A DNA stretch of 19,382 nucleotides from Candidatus Cloacimonas sp. SDB (GCA_001412425.1 LKUH01000264.1:1-19382), one strand, 5' to 3'; numbered from the stretch's first letter, positions 1-8,298 are shown. Notes: generated from the sequence alone by a model not told the origin. Made by a program: numbers and translations.

Positions 1-97
1 ACCGTTTCTTGAAAAGTTTATTTCCACTCATTCTGAAAAAGAACCATTTTTATTTTATGAATGCTGAATTGTATTTAGTTGGAATTACATTTGCCGA
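1..97. other. Unassigned left edge; possible gene end or start
   Basis: The edge lies downstream of the minus-strand HAD gene and has no clear gene. A plus-strand frame open from base 2 to a TGA at 65-67 (21 codons, ending FLFYEC) could be the 3' end of a gene entering from the left and converging on the HAD gene. On the minus strand an ATG at 31-29 could instead start another gene leaving the window (MSGNKLFKKR), but it has no Shine-Dalgarno sequence. Neither can be decided from so little sequence, and no terminator hairpin is evident. Confidence 0.2.
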
Positions 98-769
98 TTA
101 TTGTAAAGCCAGGTCTTCCTTTATCTTTTCTTCTAACTGGGAAAAATCTTGAGCAAAGAAATCAGCTGTTTCTTGTATTTGAGCAAATTTATCTTTCGAG
201 TATTCATCGTAAACTGCATAAACGCCCATGCCAGCATTTTTAGCTGCCTGAACTCCCACCAGAACATCTTCAATAACCAGACATTCCTTCGGTTTAACTC
301 TTAAAACTTCTGCAACTGAAAGGAAAATATCTGGAAAAGGCTTTCCTTTAATCGCTTCACAACCAGCTACAATATGATCGAAATTATCAAGAACTCCATT
401 TACTGACAGGACCAGCTTAGTGAGTTTCATGCTGTTACTTGTTCCTATACCCAGCTTGATCTGATGTTGTTTCAGTAAATTCAGCAACTTCGCAACTCCG
501 GGTCTCAGGCTAATCCTGTTCCGGTAATATTCTTCCACCATTTCAGTCCATTCATCCATGATCTCTTCGATTGAATCAGGCAGCTCAAATCTCTGTTTGA
601 AGAACTGAGCTATCTCAATAAAACTGTTCCCTCCTTCTATCTCATCGAACAGATTGTCGGGAACATGGATACCTCTTTTCAGCAGATACTGCTTATCAAC
701 TTCATACCAGATACCCATTGAATCGATGAGAGTACCATCCAAATCAAAGATTACAGCTTTAAATTGCAT
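98..769 (-). CDS. HAD-IA family phosphatase, beta-phosphoglucomutase-like
   Basis: A 223-residue HAD-superfamily hydrolase that probably dephosphorylates a small metabolite in the cytoplasm. All four HAD motifs are visible: DLDGT with nucleophile D9 and acid/base D11, motif II GTSNS at 109-113, the motif III lysine K143 in GKPFPD, and motif IV IEDVLVG with E167 and D168. The helical cap is inserted after motif I, roughly residues 16-85, as in subfamily IA. Length is normal for the beta-phosphoglucomutase-like group, and the substrate cannot be read from the sequence. AAGGA seven bases before the ATG supports the start. A TATAAT on the minus strand (833-828) could be its own -10, without a good -35, so it may be expressed separately from phnDCE 162 bases upstream. 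It lacks the features of PhnX phosphonatase, so a role in phosphonate breakdown is not supported. Confidence 0.85.
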   Translation of the reverse strand: MQFKAVIFDLDGTLIDSMGIWYEVDKQYLLKRGIHVPDNLFDEIEGGNSFIEIAQFFKQRFELPDSIEEIMDEWTEMVEEYYRNRISLRPGVAKLLNLLKQHQIKLGIGTSNSMKLTKLVLSVNGVLDNFDHIVAGCEAIKGKPFPDIFLSVAEVLRVKPKECLVIEDVLVGVQAAKNAGMGVYAVYDEYSKDKFAQIQETADFFAQDFSQLEEKIKEDLALQ

Positions 770-931
770 CTGATATCCTTCTTATCAAATTCATATTTTT
801 GCCTGGTCAATCATTTCCCATAAGCTGATTATAGCTATTTCAGCAGTTAAAATATGTTAACCAACATGCTCAATCAGATCAAGTATCGAAAGCCAATAAC
901 AAATTCACACCAGAAATTGCATTTAGCAAAT

Positions 932-1933
932 TTACATTTCGATTAGTTTTTCCCTGATTTTCGCACTGGTCATATCCATAATCCAGACTACTGCCGCGAT
1001 CAGCCAGATGATCAATCCCACATTCTGCCAGCGGAGCAATTGCTGCTGCTGAAGAAGCAGAAGGCCAATACCTCCGCCTCCTACAAAACCTACTATCGTT
1101 GCCATCCTTACATTTATATCCCAGCGATAGATGGTAAAAGCCAGATAGGGTGATATTATCTGTGGAATTACCGCAAATACCCAGACTTGAAGAGTGTTTG
1201 CACCGGTTGCCTTGATTGCTTCTACCGGACCGTCATCAATATTTTCGATCTGTTCGGAATACAATTTTGTTAACGCGGCAATGGAGTGAATCATCAGGGC
1301 AAGCATACCGGCGAAAGGTCCAATTCCTACCCAGACGCTGAAAATAATTGCCCAGACGATAGCTTCGATGGAACGAAAAAGAGTGGCGAATGTACGAATC
1401 GCTACATAAACTGTATTCCCCAGCAGTGTTTTAGGCATTAAATTGCGGGCAGCAAAGAAACTCAGGATAAAAGCAAAAGGTATGGCAAAAAGCGTTGCCA
1501 GCAAAGCCAGATATATCGTTTCAGTCAGGGCTTTCAAACTCATACTCAGAATATCAAAATTCGGATTGAACAGACCTGACATAATACCGCGGGCATTACC
1601 GAATTTTGTAAAAAATTTATAAGGATTTACTTCTACCAGATACCAGCCGACAAAGAAAGTGACTATTAACAATAAAATCACAGACCAGCCCCAGAAAGTC
1701 CGGCTCCACTTCAATTCAGTAAATCTGGAAGGGAGAAACAGCTTTCTTCCTAAAGATATTCCGGATAGCATAAACAACAGGGTTAAAATTAATCCCCCCA
1801 CTAACAGATATATATTTTCCAGCTCAAATCCGAACCAGTAATTGAATAAATAGTAGAGACATCCAAGCAGATAAATCCAGAATAACAAATCAGTAAAAAA
1901 AGTTTTTAAAGTTATTTTTAGATTATTTTTCAT
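932..1933 (-). CDS. phnE: Phosphonate/phosphite-type ABC transporter permease (PhnE)
   Basis: Inner-membrane permease of an ABC importer for phosphonates, phosphite or a similar phosphorus compound. The C-terminal two thirds (about 128-325) is a typical BPD-transporter permease with several hydrophobic helices. The EAA loop, which docks on the ATPase, is at 238-258 (EAIKATGA, with G244 and P257). The segments RTFATLFRSIEA (180-191) and the glycine-rich GFVGGGGIG (282-290) are typical of PhnE. The protein has 333 residues, longer than many PhnE proteins of about 260-280; the extra length is an N-terminal part with about three added hydrophobic helices (about 13-32, 41-60, 81-100). The ATG overlaps the phnC stop as ATGA, and GGTGGAG lies just upstream inside phnC, so translation is probably coupled. 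Confidence 0.9.
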   Translation of the reverse strand: MKNNLKITLKTFFTDLLFWIYLLGCLYYLFNYWFGFELENIYLLVGGLILTLLFMLSGISLGRKLFLPSRFTELKWSRTFWGWSVILLLIVTFFVGWYLVEVNPYKFFTKFGNARGIMSGLFNPNFDILSMSLKALTETIYLALLATLFAIPFAFILSFFAARNLMPKTLLGNTVYVAIRTFATLFRSIEAIVWAIIFSVWVGIGPFAGMLALMIHSIAALTKLYSEQIENIDDGPVEAIKATGANTLQVWVFAVIPQIISPYLAFTIYRWDINVRMATIVGFVGGGGIGLLLLQQQQLLRWQNVGLIIWLIAAVVWIMDMTSAKIREKLIEM

Positions 1934-2697
1934 CTGATCTCCACCTCTTCTGCATCTTCTCCGTAAATTTCTTTGAATTTTCTTTCATCTAATTCTTTTG
2001 GTGATCCTTCAAACACGATCTTACCATCTTTCAAGGCTACAACTCTGGTCCCGTATTTCCTGGCTAAACTTAAAAAATGAAGAGAACAGATAACGGTCAT
2101 GTTGTCTTTTCTATTCAATTCTCCCAGGTATTTCATTACAGTATCTGCTGTCGCCGGATCAAGGCTGGCAACAGGTTCATCAGCTAAAATAACTTTAGGG
2201 TCCTGCATCAACGCTCTGGCAATAGCCACACGTTGCTGCTGTCCGCCACTTAGATTCTTGACTTTTTTATTGGCAAAATTCAGCAATCCCACTCTTTTTA
2301 AGTTTTCATGGGCAGCGTCTATGTCTTCTTTATGATAAGAAAAAGTTAAAGAATGCCCCAGGGAAACATACCCCAATTTTCCTGAAAGCACATTTGTGAG
2401 AGCAGTTACATTTTTGATTAAATTGAATTGCTGGAAGATCATTCCGATCTGTCTGCGGATACGGCGCAGAGTATATCCACTGGCAGTTACAACATTTTCC
2501 CCGTCGATGTTGATCTCCCCAGAAGTGGAATCTATTAATTTATTCAGACAGCGCAGCAGAGTTGATTTTCCCGAACCGGATAATCCCAGAAGAATGCAGA
2601 ATTCGCCTTCTTTTACTTCCAGATTGATCCCCTTTAAGGCATGGATCCCGCTGGCATATACCTTATGCAAATCCCTTGTTTCAATAATATTTTTCAT
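1930..2697 (-). CDS. phnC: Phosphonate/phosphite-type ABC transporter ATPase (PhnC)
   Basis: Cytoplasmic ATPase that powers the PhnDCE importer. The ABC motifs appear in order: Walker A GLSGSGKST (38-46), Q-loop Q89 in FQQFNL, signature LSGGQQQR (149-156), Walker B VILADEP (169-175), D-loop SLD (178-180) and H-loop H207 in CSLHFLS. At 255 residues it has the usual PhnC length. The motif set IFQQFNLI together with EPVASLDP is characteristic of the phosphonate group within the amino-acid/phosphonate ATPases. The ATG overlaps the phnD stop by four bases (AAATGA), and its own stop overlaps the phnE start the same way, so the three subunits form one translationally coupled operon. Confidence 0.93.
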   Translation of the reverse strand: MKNIIETRDLHKVYASGIHALKGINLEVKEGEFCILLGLSGSGKSTLLRCLNKLIDSTSGEINIDGENVVTASGYTLRRIRRQIGMIFQQFNLIKNVTALTNVLSGKLGYVSLGHSLTFSYHKEDIDAAHENLKRVGLLNFANKKVKNLSGGQQQRVAIARALMQDPKVILADEPVASLDPATADTVMKYLGELNRKDNMTVICSLHFLSLARKYGTRVVALKDGKIVFEGSPKELDERKFKEIYGEDAEEVEIR

Positions 2698-3596
2698 TTT
2701 ATTAATTCCGCTGCATCTGTTCCCAATATATTAAGAGTGCGCCTTACGACATCATAATCGCTGTCCTCAGCGCGAACAAAATTATCAATATCCAACAAAG
2801 TAAGAAGTGTCTGATGTCCTTCTTCAGTTGCAGCGAAATCAAGCAGACACTGGACGATCTCTTCTCTTATTTCTGCGGGAAAATTTTTTCGGAAAGTTAC
2901 TGTATCATTCGGGATCCAATCAGTAAAACCAATTATCTTGATCTTATCCACAACATCGGGATAAGTTTCCAACACAGCTCTTCGGGCATCTTTTATGGAA
3001 CCGTCTTCTCCGGGAGGAGACCAGAATGTACATCCCACATCGGCAGTACCCTGATATACTGCCAGGATAGCCTGAGGATGTCCTCCGGCAAACAGCATAT
3101 CTTTTGGCTCAATACCTTTTTCCGCCAGAATTGCAGAGGGGTAAAGATATCCGGAAGTAGAGGCGGCATCTGTATAAGCTATAACTTTACCGTCTATATC
3201 CTCCAGAGAATTGATATCACTGTCTGCTCGAGCCAGAAATTGTCCTCGATAACTTTCCAGACCATTTCTAACAGTGGTTAAAGCTACTTCTGCCCCAAAT
3301 TTTTCGTTAGCAAGAATATAAGCAAAAGTTGCCAGCCAGGCGATATCGGTTTCATCAGTCCCAAGAGCTTCAATAACAGAAGCATAACTTGTAGGAACAG
3401 CTACTTTGAAATGATACCCGGTTTTTTCTGTTATATAATCAGAAACCTCTTTACCGCTTGTAACAATTTTTCCGGCTTCCATAGAGGGTACAAAATACAT
3501 CTTAATCGGATTTTTCTTGGTACCTAATTCTGACTTTTGGCCACAGCTCAGAAGAGCTAAAATCAGCAAAACCGAAGCAATTTTTACTACTCTCAT
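2694..3596 (-). CDS. phnD: Phosphonate/phosphite-type substrate-binding lipoprotein (PhnD)
   Basis: Solute-binding subunit of the importer, anchored as a lipoprotein on the periplasmic side. I chose the ATG at 3596 (300 residues) over an upstream in-frame ATG at 3617. AGGAG lies six bases before the inner ATG, and the protein then begins with a clean signal peptide: MRVVK, a hydrophobic core, and lipobox LLSC with Cys18. STSG at about 146-149 in the chosen numbering (AYTDAASTSGYLYP) matches the ligand-binding loop known from PhnD proteins, and the surrounding fold reads as the phosphate/phosphite/phosphonate binding family. It is the first gene of phnDCE. No C-P lyase, phosphonatase or phosphite dehydrogenase gene is in the window, so the exact ligand is open. 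Some members of this family bind phosphate or phosphite rather than phosphonates. Confidence 0.9.
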   Translation of the reverse strand: MRVVKIASVLLILALLSCGQKSELGTKKNPIKMYFVPSMEAGKIVTSGKEVSDYITEKTGYHFKVAVPTSYASVIEALGTDETDIAWLATFAYILANEKFGAEVALTTVRNGLESYRGQFLARADSDINSLEDIDGKVIAYTDAASTSGYLYPSAILAEKGIEPKDMLFAGGHPQAILAVYQGTADVGCTFWSPPGEDGSIKDARRAVLETYPDVVDKIKIIGFTDWIPNDTVTFRKNFPAEIREEIVQCLLDFAATEEGHQTLLTLLDIDNFVRAEDSDYDVVRRTLNILGTDAAELIK

Positions 3597-3600
3597 AATT

Positions 3601-3607
3601 CTCTCCT
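3601..3607 (-). promoter_or_regulatory. Ribosome binding site deciding the phnD start
   Basis: On the minus strand AGGAGAG lies directly upstream of the ATG at 3596. It falls inside the reading frame of the longer alternative start at 3617, which has no comparable site. This selects the shorter protein, whose N-terminus is a proper lipoprotein signal. Confidence 0.8.
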
Positions 3608-3638
3608 CATTTATCATTGATTATAAATTATCAATTGC

Positions 3639-3667
3639 ATATATTTCATAATATGAACATGTGTCAA
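3639..3667 (-). promoter_or_regulatory. Probable phnDCE promoter with embedded dyad
   Basis: On the minus strand a perfect TTGACA (3667-3662) is followed by ATATAT at a 17-base spacing (3644-3639), or TATATG at 18. The -10 lies about 42 bases before the phnD ATG. The spacer holds a perfect inverted repeat, TTCATA-A-TATGAA (3645-3657). Outer arms AATTG (3633-3637) and CAATT (3665-3669) share exactly the same centre at 3651, so a dimeric regulator could bind across the promoter. AT-rich DNA makes chance dyads common, and no known regulator consensus was recognised. Confidence 0.4.
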
Positions 3668-3755
3668 TTTCAAAATCTCTAAATGAATATTTACTATTCT
3701 CATTCAGTTAAACTAAATTTGATATCGAGTTCAGAACTTTTGATAAGATCATAAT

Positions 3756-3791
3756 GCCTGTAAAGTTTAAACCTTGCTGTAAACTTCAGGC
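3756..3791. other. Intergenic hairpin between phnD and the YjjG-like gene
   Basis: Arms GCCTG plus AAGTTTA pair with TAAACTT plus CAGGC around a 10-base loop, with a two-base TA bulge on the left arm: 12 base pairs in all. It lies about 40 bases after the stop of the minus-strand YjjG-like gene and upstream of the phnDCE promoter. No T-tract follows on either strand, so it is not a classic intrinsic terminator. It could act as a factor-assisted terminator, an RNA stabiliser or a regulatory site. Confidence 0.4.
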
Positions 3792-3828
3792 AGAACTTTC
3801 TGATATAATTAATTTTATTGTGATTAAA

Positions 3829-4509
3829 TTATTGAAATATTTCTTTCAACTCGTTCAGGTCACGGATTTCATAAGTTGGTCTGATATCTGTAGCGTTATT
3901 AATTTGCTGCGGGTTGAACCAACAGGTATCAATATTTGAGTTAATTCCTCCAGCAATATCGGACGAAAGATTGTCACCCACTATTATTGCAGAGTCACTA
4001 TAAGGTAATTCTGCAAAGATATAGTCAAAAAACTGTTTTTCGGGTTTAGGGAAACCGATTTCTTCCGAAATATAAATATGCTGGAAATATTCAGCCAGAG
4101 CACTGGCTGCAAAGCGTGGCCTCTGCACTTCCGAAAGTCCGTTCGTAGCTAAAGCAACCTTACATTTGTCATTAAAATATTTTACTATTTTTTCAGCATC
4201 AGGAATAAGATCAATACCTTTAGCTAAATTCTTCAAGTATACAGGACTTATTTCTTCTGCCGGAAGCTCAATCCTTTCCAGAGAGAATAAGCGTCTGAAT
4301 CTTTCTATCCGTAATTTGTCTGATGTGATCTTCTTACCTTGAAAATCAAGCCAGATCGATTTATTGATCTCATCATATTTCCTATGCAGCAGGTCAAGTC
4401 CGTTGATTATGCCAAATTTCTGCATAGTTTTAAAAAAAGCCCCCTTTTCGGCTTTATCAAAATCAAAAAGAGTTCCGTCCGCATCAAATAGTATTAGTTT
4501 ATATTTCAT
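3829..4509 (-). CDS. yjjG: HAD-family pyrimidine 5'-nucleotidase, YjjG/YfnB type
   Basis: A 226-residue HAD-IA hydrolase resembling the YjjG group, cytoplasmic nucleotidases that remove non-canonical or excess pyrimidine monophosphates. The HAD motifs are FDADGT (D9, D11), ATNG (121-124), K155 in GFPKPEK, and GDNLSSD (178-184). Group-specific cues are the DADGTLFDFDKA opening, the cap segment INKSIWLDFQ (about 48-57) and ISEEIGFPKP (147-156). These set it apart from the HAD protein at 98-769, which has a different cap and motif IV. AAGGAG upstream of the ATG supports the start. It is a single gene, divergent from the aminotransferase across 164 bases and followed by a hairpin at 3756-3791. 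The family call is good; the natural substrate is inferred. Confidence 0.82.
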   Translation of the reverse strand: MKYKLILFDADGTLFDFDKAEKGAFFKTMQKFGIINGLDLLHRKYDEINKSIWLDFQGKKITSDKLRIERFRRLFSLERIELPAEEISPVYLKNLAKGIDLIPDAEKIVKYFNDKCKVALATNGLSEVQRPRFAASALAEYFQHIYISEEIGFPKPEKQFFDYIFAELPYSDSAIIVGDNLSSDIAGGINSNIDTCWFNPQQINNATDIRPTYEIRDLNELKEIFQ

Positions 4510-4673
4510 TTTATAGACTCCTTAAAACAGAGAACACAAAAAGGGTGTCGAGATATGGTGTCAAGGGTCAAAATTTAGAAATTCTTGAGCAGGCAGACGG
4601 TTTTAAATCTTCTACATTACAGGAAACAGAATTACTGATTTTACGTTAAACAGCAGTTTAAATTGGAGATTTT

Positions 4674-5735
4674 ATGAGCTATTTTCGGAGTGATCTTAAA
4701 AATAAAGGTACAGTTACTATCAATGTACCCTTCAGAAAAAGAATGATGAGCCTGAATGAGAGTACTTTGAATCCCTTCAGACATTTAAAAAAGGAATTTA
4801 TAGAAGATCTTCAGAATGTTCCTCTGAATAGATATTTTAACAATGTAACCGACAAATTGAGAACTTCTTTATCCCAATATACGGGTGTTCCCGAAAACTG
4901 CCTGATCTTTGGAAATGGGGCTGATGAGATGCTTTACTATCTGTTCAATGCAGTCAGGGAAAACAATAATTCATATGCTGTTTCACTTTCTCCCTCCTAT
5001 TTTGATTATAAAAGCTACTCTTCTGCTGTAGGGCTGGGTATAAAATTTCTGAATTTAAATTCTGATTACGATTTTGACCTAGACAATTATTTGATGCTGA
5101 CAAACTCTGCTGACTGCGTTTTAAGCATCCTCTGTAATCCCAATAATCCCACCGGTAATTTACTGGATGCGGATAAAATACTGAAAATAATAGAAGAGAG
5201 TAACGTCCTGATACTGATAGATGAAACCTATTTCGAGTTTTCAGGAGTTACATATAAAGACCTGATTTCCGATCATAATAATCTGATCATAATACGATCT
5301 TTCTCGAAAGCATTTTCTGCTGCCGGTCTGCGTTTTGGCTATTTGATCTCAAATCCGGAAAATATTCGGGAAATAAAGCAGGTTATGACCATATTCAATC
5401 TAAATTTAATGACCCAGGCATTCGTTGCAACCATGCTGGCTAATAAATCTATTTTCCTGGATCATAACAGGAAGGTATTAAAATATAGAGATTATCTGTT
5501 CAACGAAATGAAAAAAATCCCTCCGCTTACTGTTAAGAATACTGCAACCAATTTTCTGCTCTTTACGGCAGGTGAGTTTACAGAACAGCTCTTTATCTAT
5601 CTTACCGATCACGATATCTCACTTCGACCGCTGGGAGCACATCCTCTGCTGAAAGATTATTTAAGAGTTACGGTAAGTTCAGTAGAAGATAACGATTATT
5701 TTTTATCGAAGTTAAGGAATTTTTTTCAGCAATGA
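4674..5735 (+). CDS. PLP-dependent aminotransferase, histidinol-phosphate aminotransferase-like
   Basis: A fold-type I aminotransferase of 353 residues, closest in pattern to HisC (histidinol phosphate to imidazole-acetol phosphate, histidine synthesis). Visible landmarks are LNESTLNPF (27-35), corresponding to the HisC NENP region; FGNGADEM (79-86); CNPNNPTG (154-161); LIDETYFEF (181-189) with D183; the PLP-binding lysine K212 in SFSKAF; AGLRFGY with R220; and the substrate-carboxylate arginine R331 in LRVTV. The RBS is GGAG before the ATG. No other histidine genes are nearby, and the gene stands alone between divergent and convergent neighbours. HisC-like enzymes also serve tyrosine/phenylalanine, or act as CobD-type threonine-phosphate decarboxylases, so the exact substrate is uncertain. 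The N-terminus has about 25 residues before the conserved region, richer in basic residues than usual. Confidence 0.8.
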   Translation: MSYFRSDLKNKGTVTINVPFRKRMMSLNESTLNPFRHLKKEFIEDLQNVPLNRYFNNVTDKLRTSLSQYTGVPENCLIFGNGADEMLYYLFNAVRENNNSYAVSLSPSYFDYKSYSSAVGLGIKFLNLNSDYDFDLDNYLMLTNSADCVLSILCNPNNPTGNLLDADKILKIIEESNVLILIDETYFEFSGVTYKDLISDHNNLIIIRSFSKAFSAAGLRFGYLISNPENIREIKQVMTIFNLNLMTQAFVATMLANKSIFLDHNRKVLKYRDYLFNEMKKIPPLTVKNTATNFLLFTAGEFTEQLFIYLTDHDISLRPLGAHPLLKDYLRVTVSSVEDNDYFLSKLRNFFQQ

Positions 5736-5784
5736 TTAGTTCATTCACAATGAAATTTTTTAATTATAACTAATTGAAAAATAT

Positions 5785-5821
5785 AGGAATATCTCGGGAC
5801 GGCTATTTTCCTGATTTTTTT
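5785..5821 (+). terminator. Possible intrinsic terminator after the aminotransferase gene
   Basis: An imperfect stem, AGGAA with TTCCT at 5785-5789 and 5808-5812, can extend by two pairs past a T/T mismatch. It encloses a GC-rich loop and is followed by seven T residues (5815-5821). It sits 50 bases past the stop and before the convergent kinase gene's end. The stem is short, so this is tentative. Confidence 0.35.
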
Positions 5822-5822
5822 A

Positions 5823-8144
5823 TTACTGGCTTTTTATAGTAATTATGAACGTTGCGCCCTGAGGTTCATTATCAACTACTTCGACACTGCCACCTATGAT
5901 ATTTAAGGCTTCTTTCACAATGTAAAGTCCTAGACCGGATTTTCCTGTTGTCCCATTTTTAAAACCTTCATCGAATATACTGGATTTAATTTTATCGGGA
6001 ATACCTTTTCCAAAATCACTTATTTTAATAACGCAATTTCGGTTTTTACGTTCTATTTCAATGCTGATTTTTCGAGTCCCACCATGATGGATGGCATTAT
6101 TGATAATATTGTCTACTACTGAATAAAATGATTCATTGGCCATGACCATACATCTACCGCTGATCTGATATTCAATACTGGGATGCATAAGTTTCATTTT
6201 TTTGAATAGAATATCTGTATCTATCGGTTTGAGATTATGTTTAGAATACTCTATAGCCTCAAGTTCTTTCATTTTTCTGATCAATTCAATACTTGAATCA
6301 ATCTTTTTATAGGTTTCTTCCAAGTATTCCTTTTTCTGATCCCTGCTGTACAGGTTTACCCCGCTTTGAATCGCAACCAGTTGATTCATGAGATCGTGAC
6401 GTAAAATTTTGTTGATCAATTCCAGAAGCTGGCGATTCTTCTCCAGTTGGCGTTTTGCCTGATTCCATTCGGTAATATCACGGAATATACCGATGCTGCC
6501 TACAACCTTTTTCTGGTAATCGAAAAGCGGTGTGGCAGTGATCATTAATTCTCTTTGCTGCCCATCTGGCCGGTTGATCATCAATTCATAAGTTGAAGAA
6601 ACACCCTCGATCCTGTTGGAAGTTTGGCGCCTGATTTTCTCGAATTCCTCTTTCGAGACAAAATCTTTCAGATTCTTATTAACAATCTCTTCTCTGCTCA
6701 ACCCCAGTATTCGGGAAGCAGCTGGATTAGCAAATTCAAGATTTTCCTTCAGATCTCCAATAATAATTCCTTCACCCTGATTTTCCACCAGATTTTTATA
6801 TTTCAACTCACTTTCTATTATAATTTTTCGATCTTTTATATGCTCATTTATCATCGCGTTAGCCAGATCTGCCAGTTTATGAAATTCTTGATAATCGAGC
6901 TTGCTTTTATCAATCTGCTGTGATTTTTCAGTTGCTGCAATGAAAAAATTCTCAAAAACTTCAAAATTTCTTTTAAGTCTTAAGAAAAACCAGCGAGAAA
7001 TAATTATGCTTAAAATTAGCAGCGAAAACAGTATCAAGGCAATTTTTATAACGTTCTTTCTGATCTCAGTCCGTTCTTCATATTCGATATTACTGATCAG
7101 CTTATCAATATCATCCTTATAAAAACCGGCACCGACAATCCATTCCCAGTCCGGAATTCCTTTTATATAAGAAATTTTGGAGATTGGCTCATCCTCTGTC
7201 ATTTTACTGAAGCTATATTCGATGAAATCACCATCTTTCATTTGCGCCGCAGCAACTTCTTTTTTCAGTAATTCTGTTCCGTCAATGTCTTCCAGGTCTT
7301 TCAAATTCTTGTATTCATTAACCAGTTTGCCATTTGTGATCAATTGAGTTCCATCAAATTTATTAACAAAAATGTAACCTTCTTCCCCAAACCTTATATC
7401 TGAAACTCTATCCTGGATATCTTTTTTTATTTCCTTTTCAACATCATCAAGATACTCACCTGTACCAATATACCAGTTAAAGGGGGCAAATTTTTTCACA
7501 AAAGTTATTTTTGCATAAACATTTCCATCATTTAGACCTGCTTTTTCCCAGAAATCAATTATGAAACCTTCTTCCTGTTTTTTTACAAGATCAATTTTAT
7601 TTTTTATGACAAGATTGCCTTTCTGGTCCTGAAGATCGATCATGTTTTTACCTTCAAGATTGGGTGAATCGGGATCCAGCTCTACAATGCCATTCAGATT
7701 TACTGCGAAATAGTATCCTCGACCGTCGTTGAATCTTATAGCCCTTAAAGCATCTTTAACCATTTTCTGAATTTCAGAATTCGGTCTTTTGCCCGAATTT
7801 TCATTATATATGTGCAGGGCAATGCTGTAAGCCTCATATAATCGATTTTTAAGCTTGTTTTTCAGAATATTTTCTGCTTTTGATCTATTATATTCAATAT
7901 AATTAATTACACTTTCTACTTCATTCTGGATCAGGATTTTTTGATGATAGACAAAATCAGACTTCTCCGCTCGAATATTGTTTTGGAAAATTCCAAAAAT
8001 ATTGTATATCCAGAAAAATCCGGTTAAAACAATTGATATTACTGTTATTGAGATAAAACCTAACAGAATGATCCTGGAAATTCCTTTTCCCTGCTTTTTT
8101 GTCATTTTCTTAACCTTATTTTTTATAATTTTAAGTAAATGCAT
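5823..8144 (-). CDS. Membrane sensor histidine kinase (tandem Cache, PAS, HATPase)
   Basis: A 773-residue two-component sensor kinase. TM1 is at about 23-50. Residues about 55-360 form a periplasmic sensor with two Cache-like repeats, each ending in a related W-x-W/Y-I-V/I-G-x-G motif (FNWYIGTGEYLDD at 222-234, WEWIVGAGFYKDD at 333-345). TM2 is at about 365-388. A linker then leads to a PAS domain (about 448-560, ending SIGIFRDITEW). The phospho-acceptor is H583 in LRHDLMNQL. The ATPase part shows the N-box DNIINNAIHHGG (678-689), G1 DFGKGIP (710-716), the F-box around F724 and G2 GKSGLGLY (735-741). No receiver domain or response regulator is present here, so its partner lies elsewhere. The ATG at 8144 has only a weak ribosome site; ATG 8105 (residue 14), preceded by AAGG, is an alternative start. 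The ligand is unknown; Cache domains usually bind small organic molecules. Confidence 0.88.
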   Translation of the reverse strand: MHLLKIIKNKVKKMTKKQGKGISRIILLGFISITVISIVLTGFFWIYNIFGIFQNNIRAEKSDFVYHQKILIQNEVESVINYIEYNRSKAENILKNKLKNRLYEAYSIALHIYNENSGKRPNSEIQKMVKDALRAIRFNDGRGYYFAVNLNGIVELDPDSPNLEGKNMIDLQDQKGNLVIKNKIDLVKKQEEGFIIDFWEKAGLNDGNVYAKITFVKKFAPFNWYIGTGEYLDDVEKEIKKDIQDRVSDIRFGEEGYIFVNKFDGTQLITNGKLVNEYKNLKDLEDIDGTELLKKEVAAAQMKDGDFIEYSFSKMTEDEPISKISYIKGIPDWEWIVGAGFYKDDIDKLISNIEYEERTEIRKNVIKIALILFSLLILSIIISRWFFLRLKRNFEVFENFFIAATEKSQQIDKSKLDYQEFHKLADLANAMINEHIKDRKIIIESELKYKNLVENQGEGIIIGDLKENLEFANPAASRILGLSREEIVNKNLKDFVSKEEFEKIRRQTSNRIEGVSSTYELMINRPDGQQRELMITATPLFDYQKKVVGSIGIFRDITEWNQAKRQLEKNRQLLELINKILRHDLMNQLVAIQSGVNLYSRDQKKEYLEETYKKIDSSIELIRKMKELEAIEYSKHNLKPIDTDILFKKMKLMHPSIEYQISGRCMVMANESFYSVVDNIINNAIHHGGTRKISIEIERKNRNCVIKISDFGKGIPDKIKSSIFDEGFKNGTTGKSGLGLYIVKEALNIIGGSVEVVDNEPQGATFIITIKSQ

Positions 8145-8298
8145 TTCTCATGCCATTTCACATCGGGAAAAATCATTAAAATCCCTATTTAAATAAATAA
8201 TTGAAGTTAAGACCCGAAATTTCCCTTTAAAAAAATTATCGTTATTAAAATTAGTGAATATTAGACAAATTTTGTTGATATTTTATCATAATGACCTA

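Noticed and set aside
98..769. HAD gene after phnDCE as a phosphonoacetaldehyde hydrolase (PhnX)
   Set aside because: The nucleophile motif is DLDGT with a beta-phosphoglucomutase-like cap; the PhnX signature and its Schiff-base lysine context are not seen.
854..867. Hairpin ATGTT-AACC-AACAT after phnE as a terminator
   Set aside because: It has only five AT-rich pairs and a short, broken T stretch (ATTTTAAC) on the minus strand.
2814..3281. 155-codon plus-strand open frame antisense to phnD
   Set aside because: It is a shadow of a strongly supported gene, with no family resemblance and no ribosome site reason to prefer it. The 150-codon frame antisense to psuG (16081-16533) was dropped for the same reason.
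3597..3617. Longer phnD start at the ATG at 3617
   Set aside because: It adds seven charged or polar residues before the signal peptide and has no ribosome site, while AGGAG serves the ATG at 3596.
8276..8288. TGATA-TTT-TATCA dyad just after the membrane protein gene
   Set aside because: Five weak AT pairs with no T-tract on the relevant strand; expected by chance in this composition.
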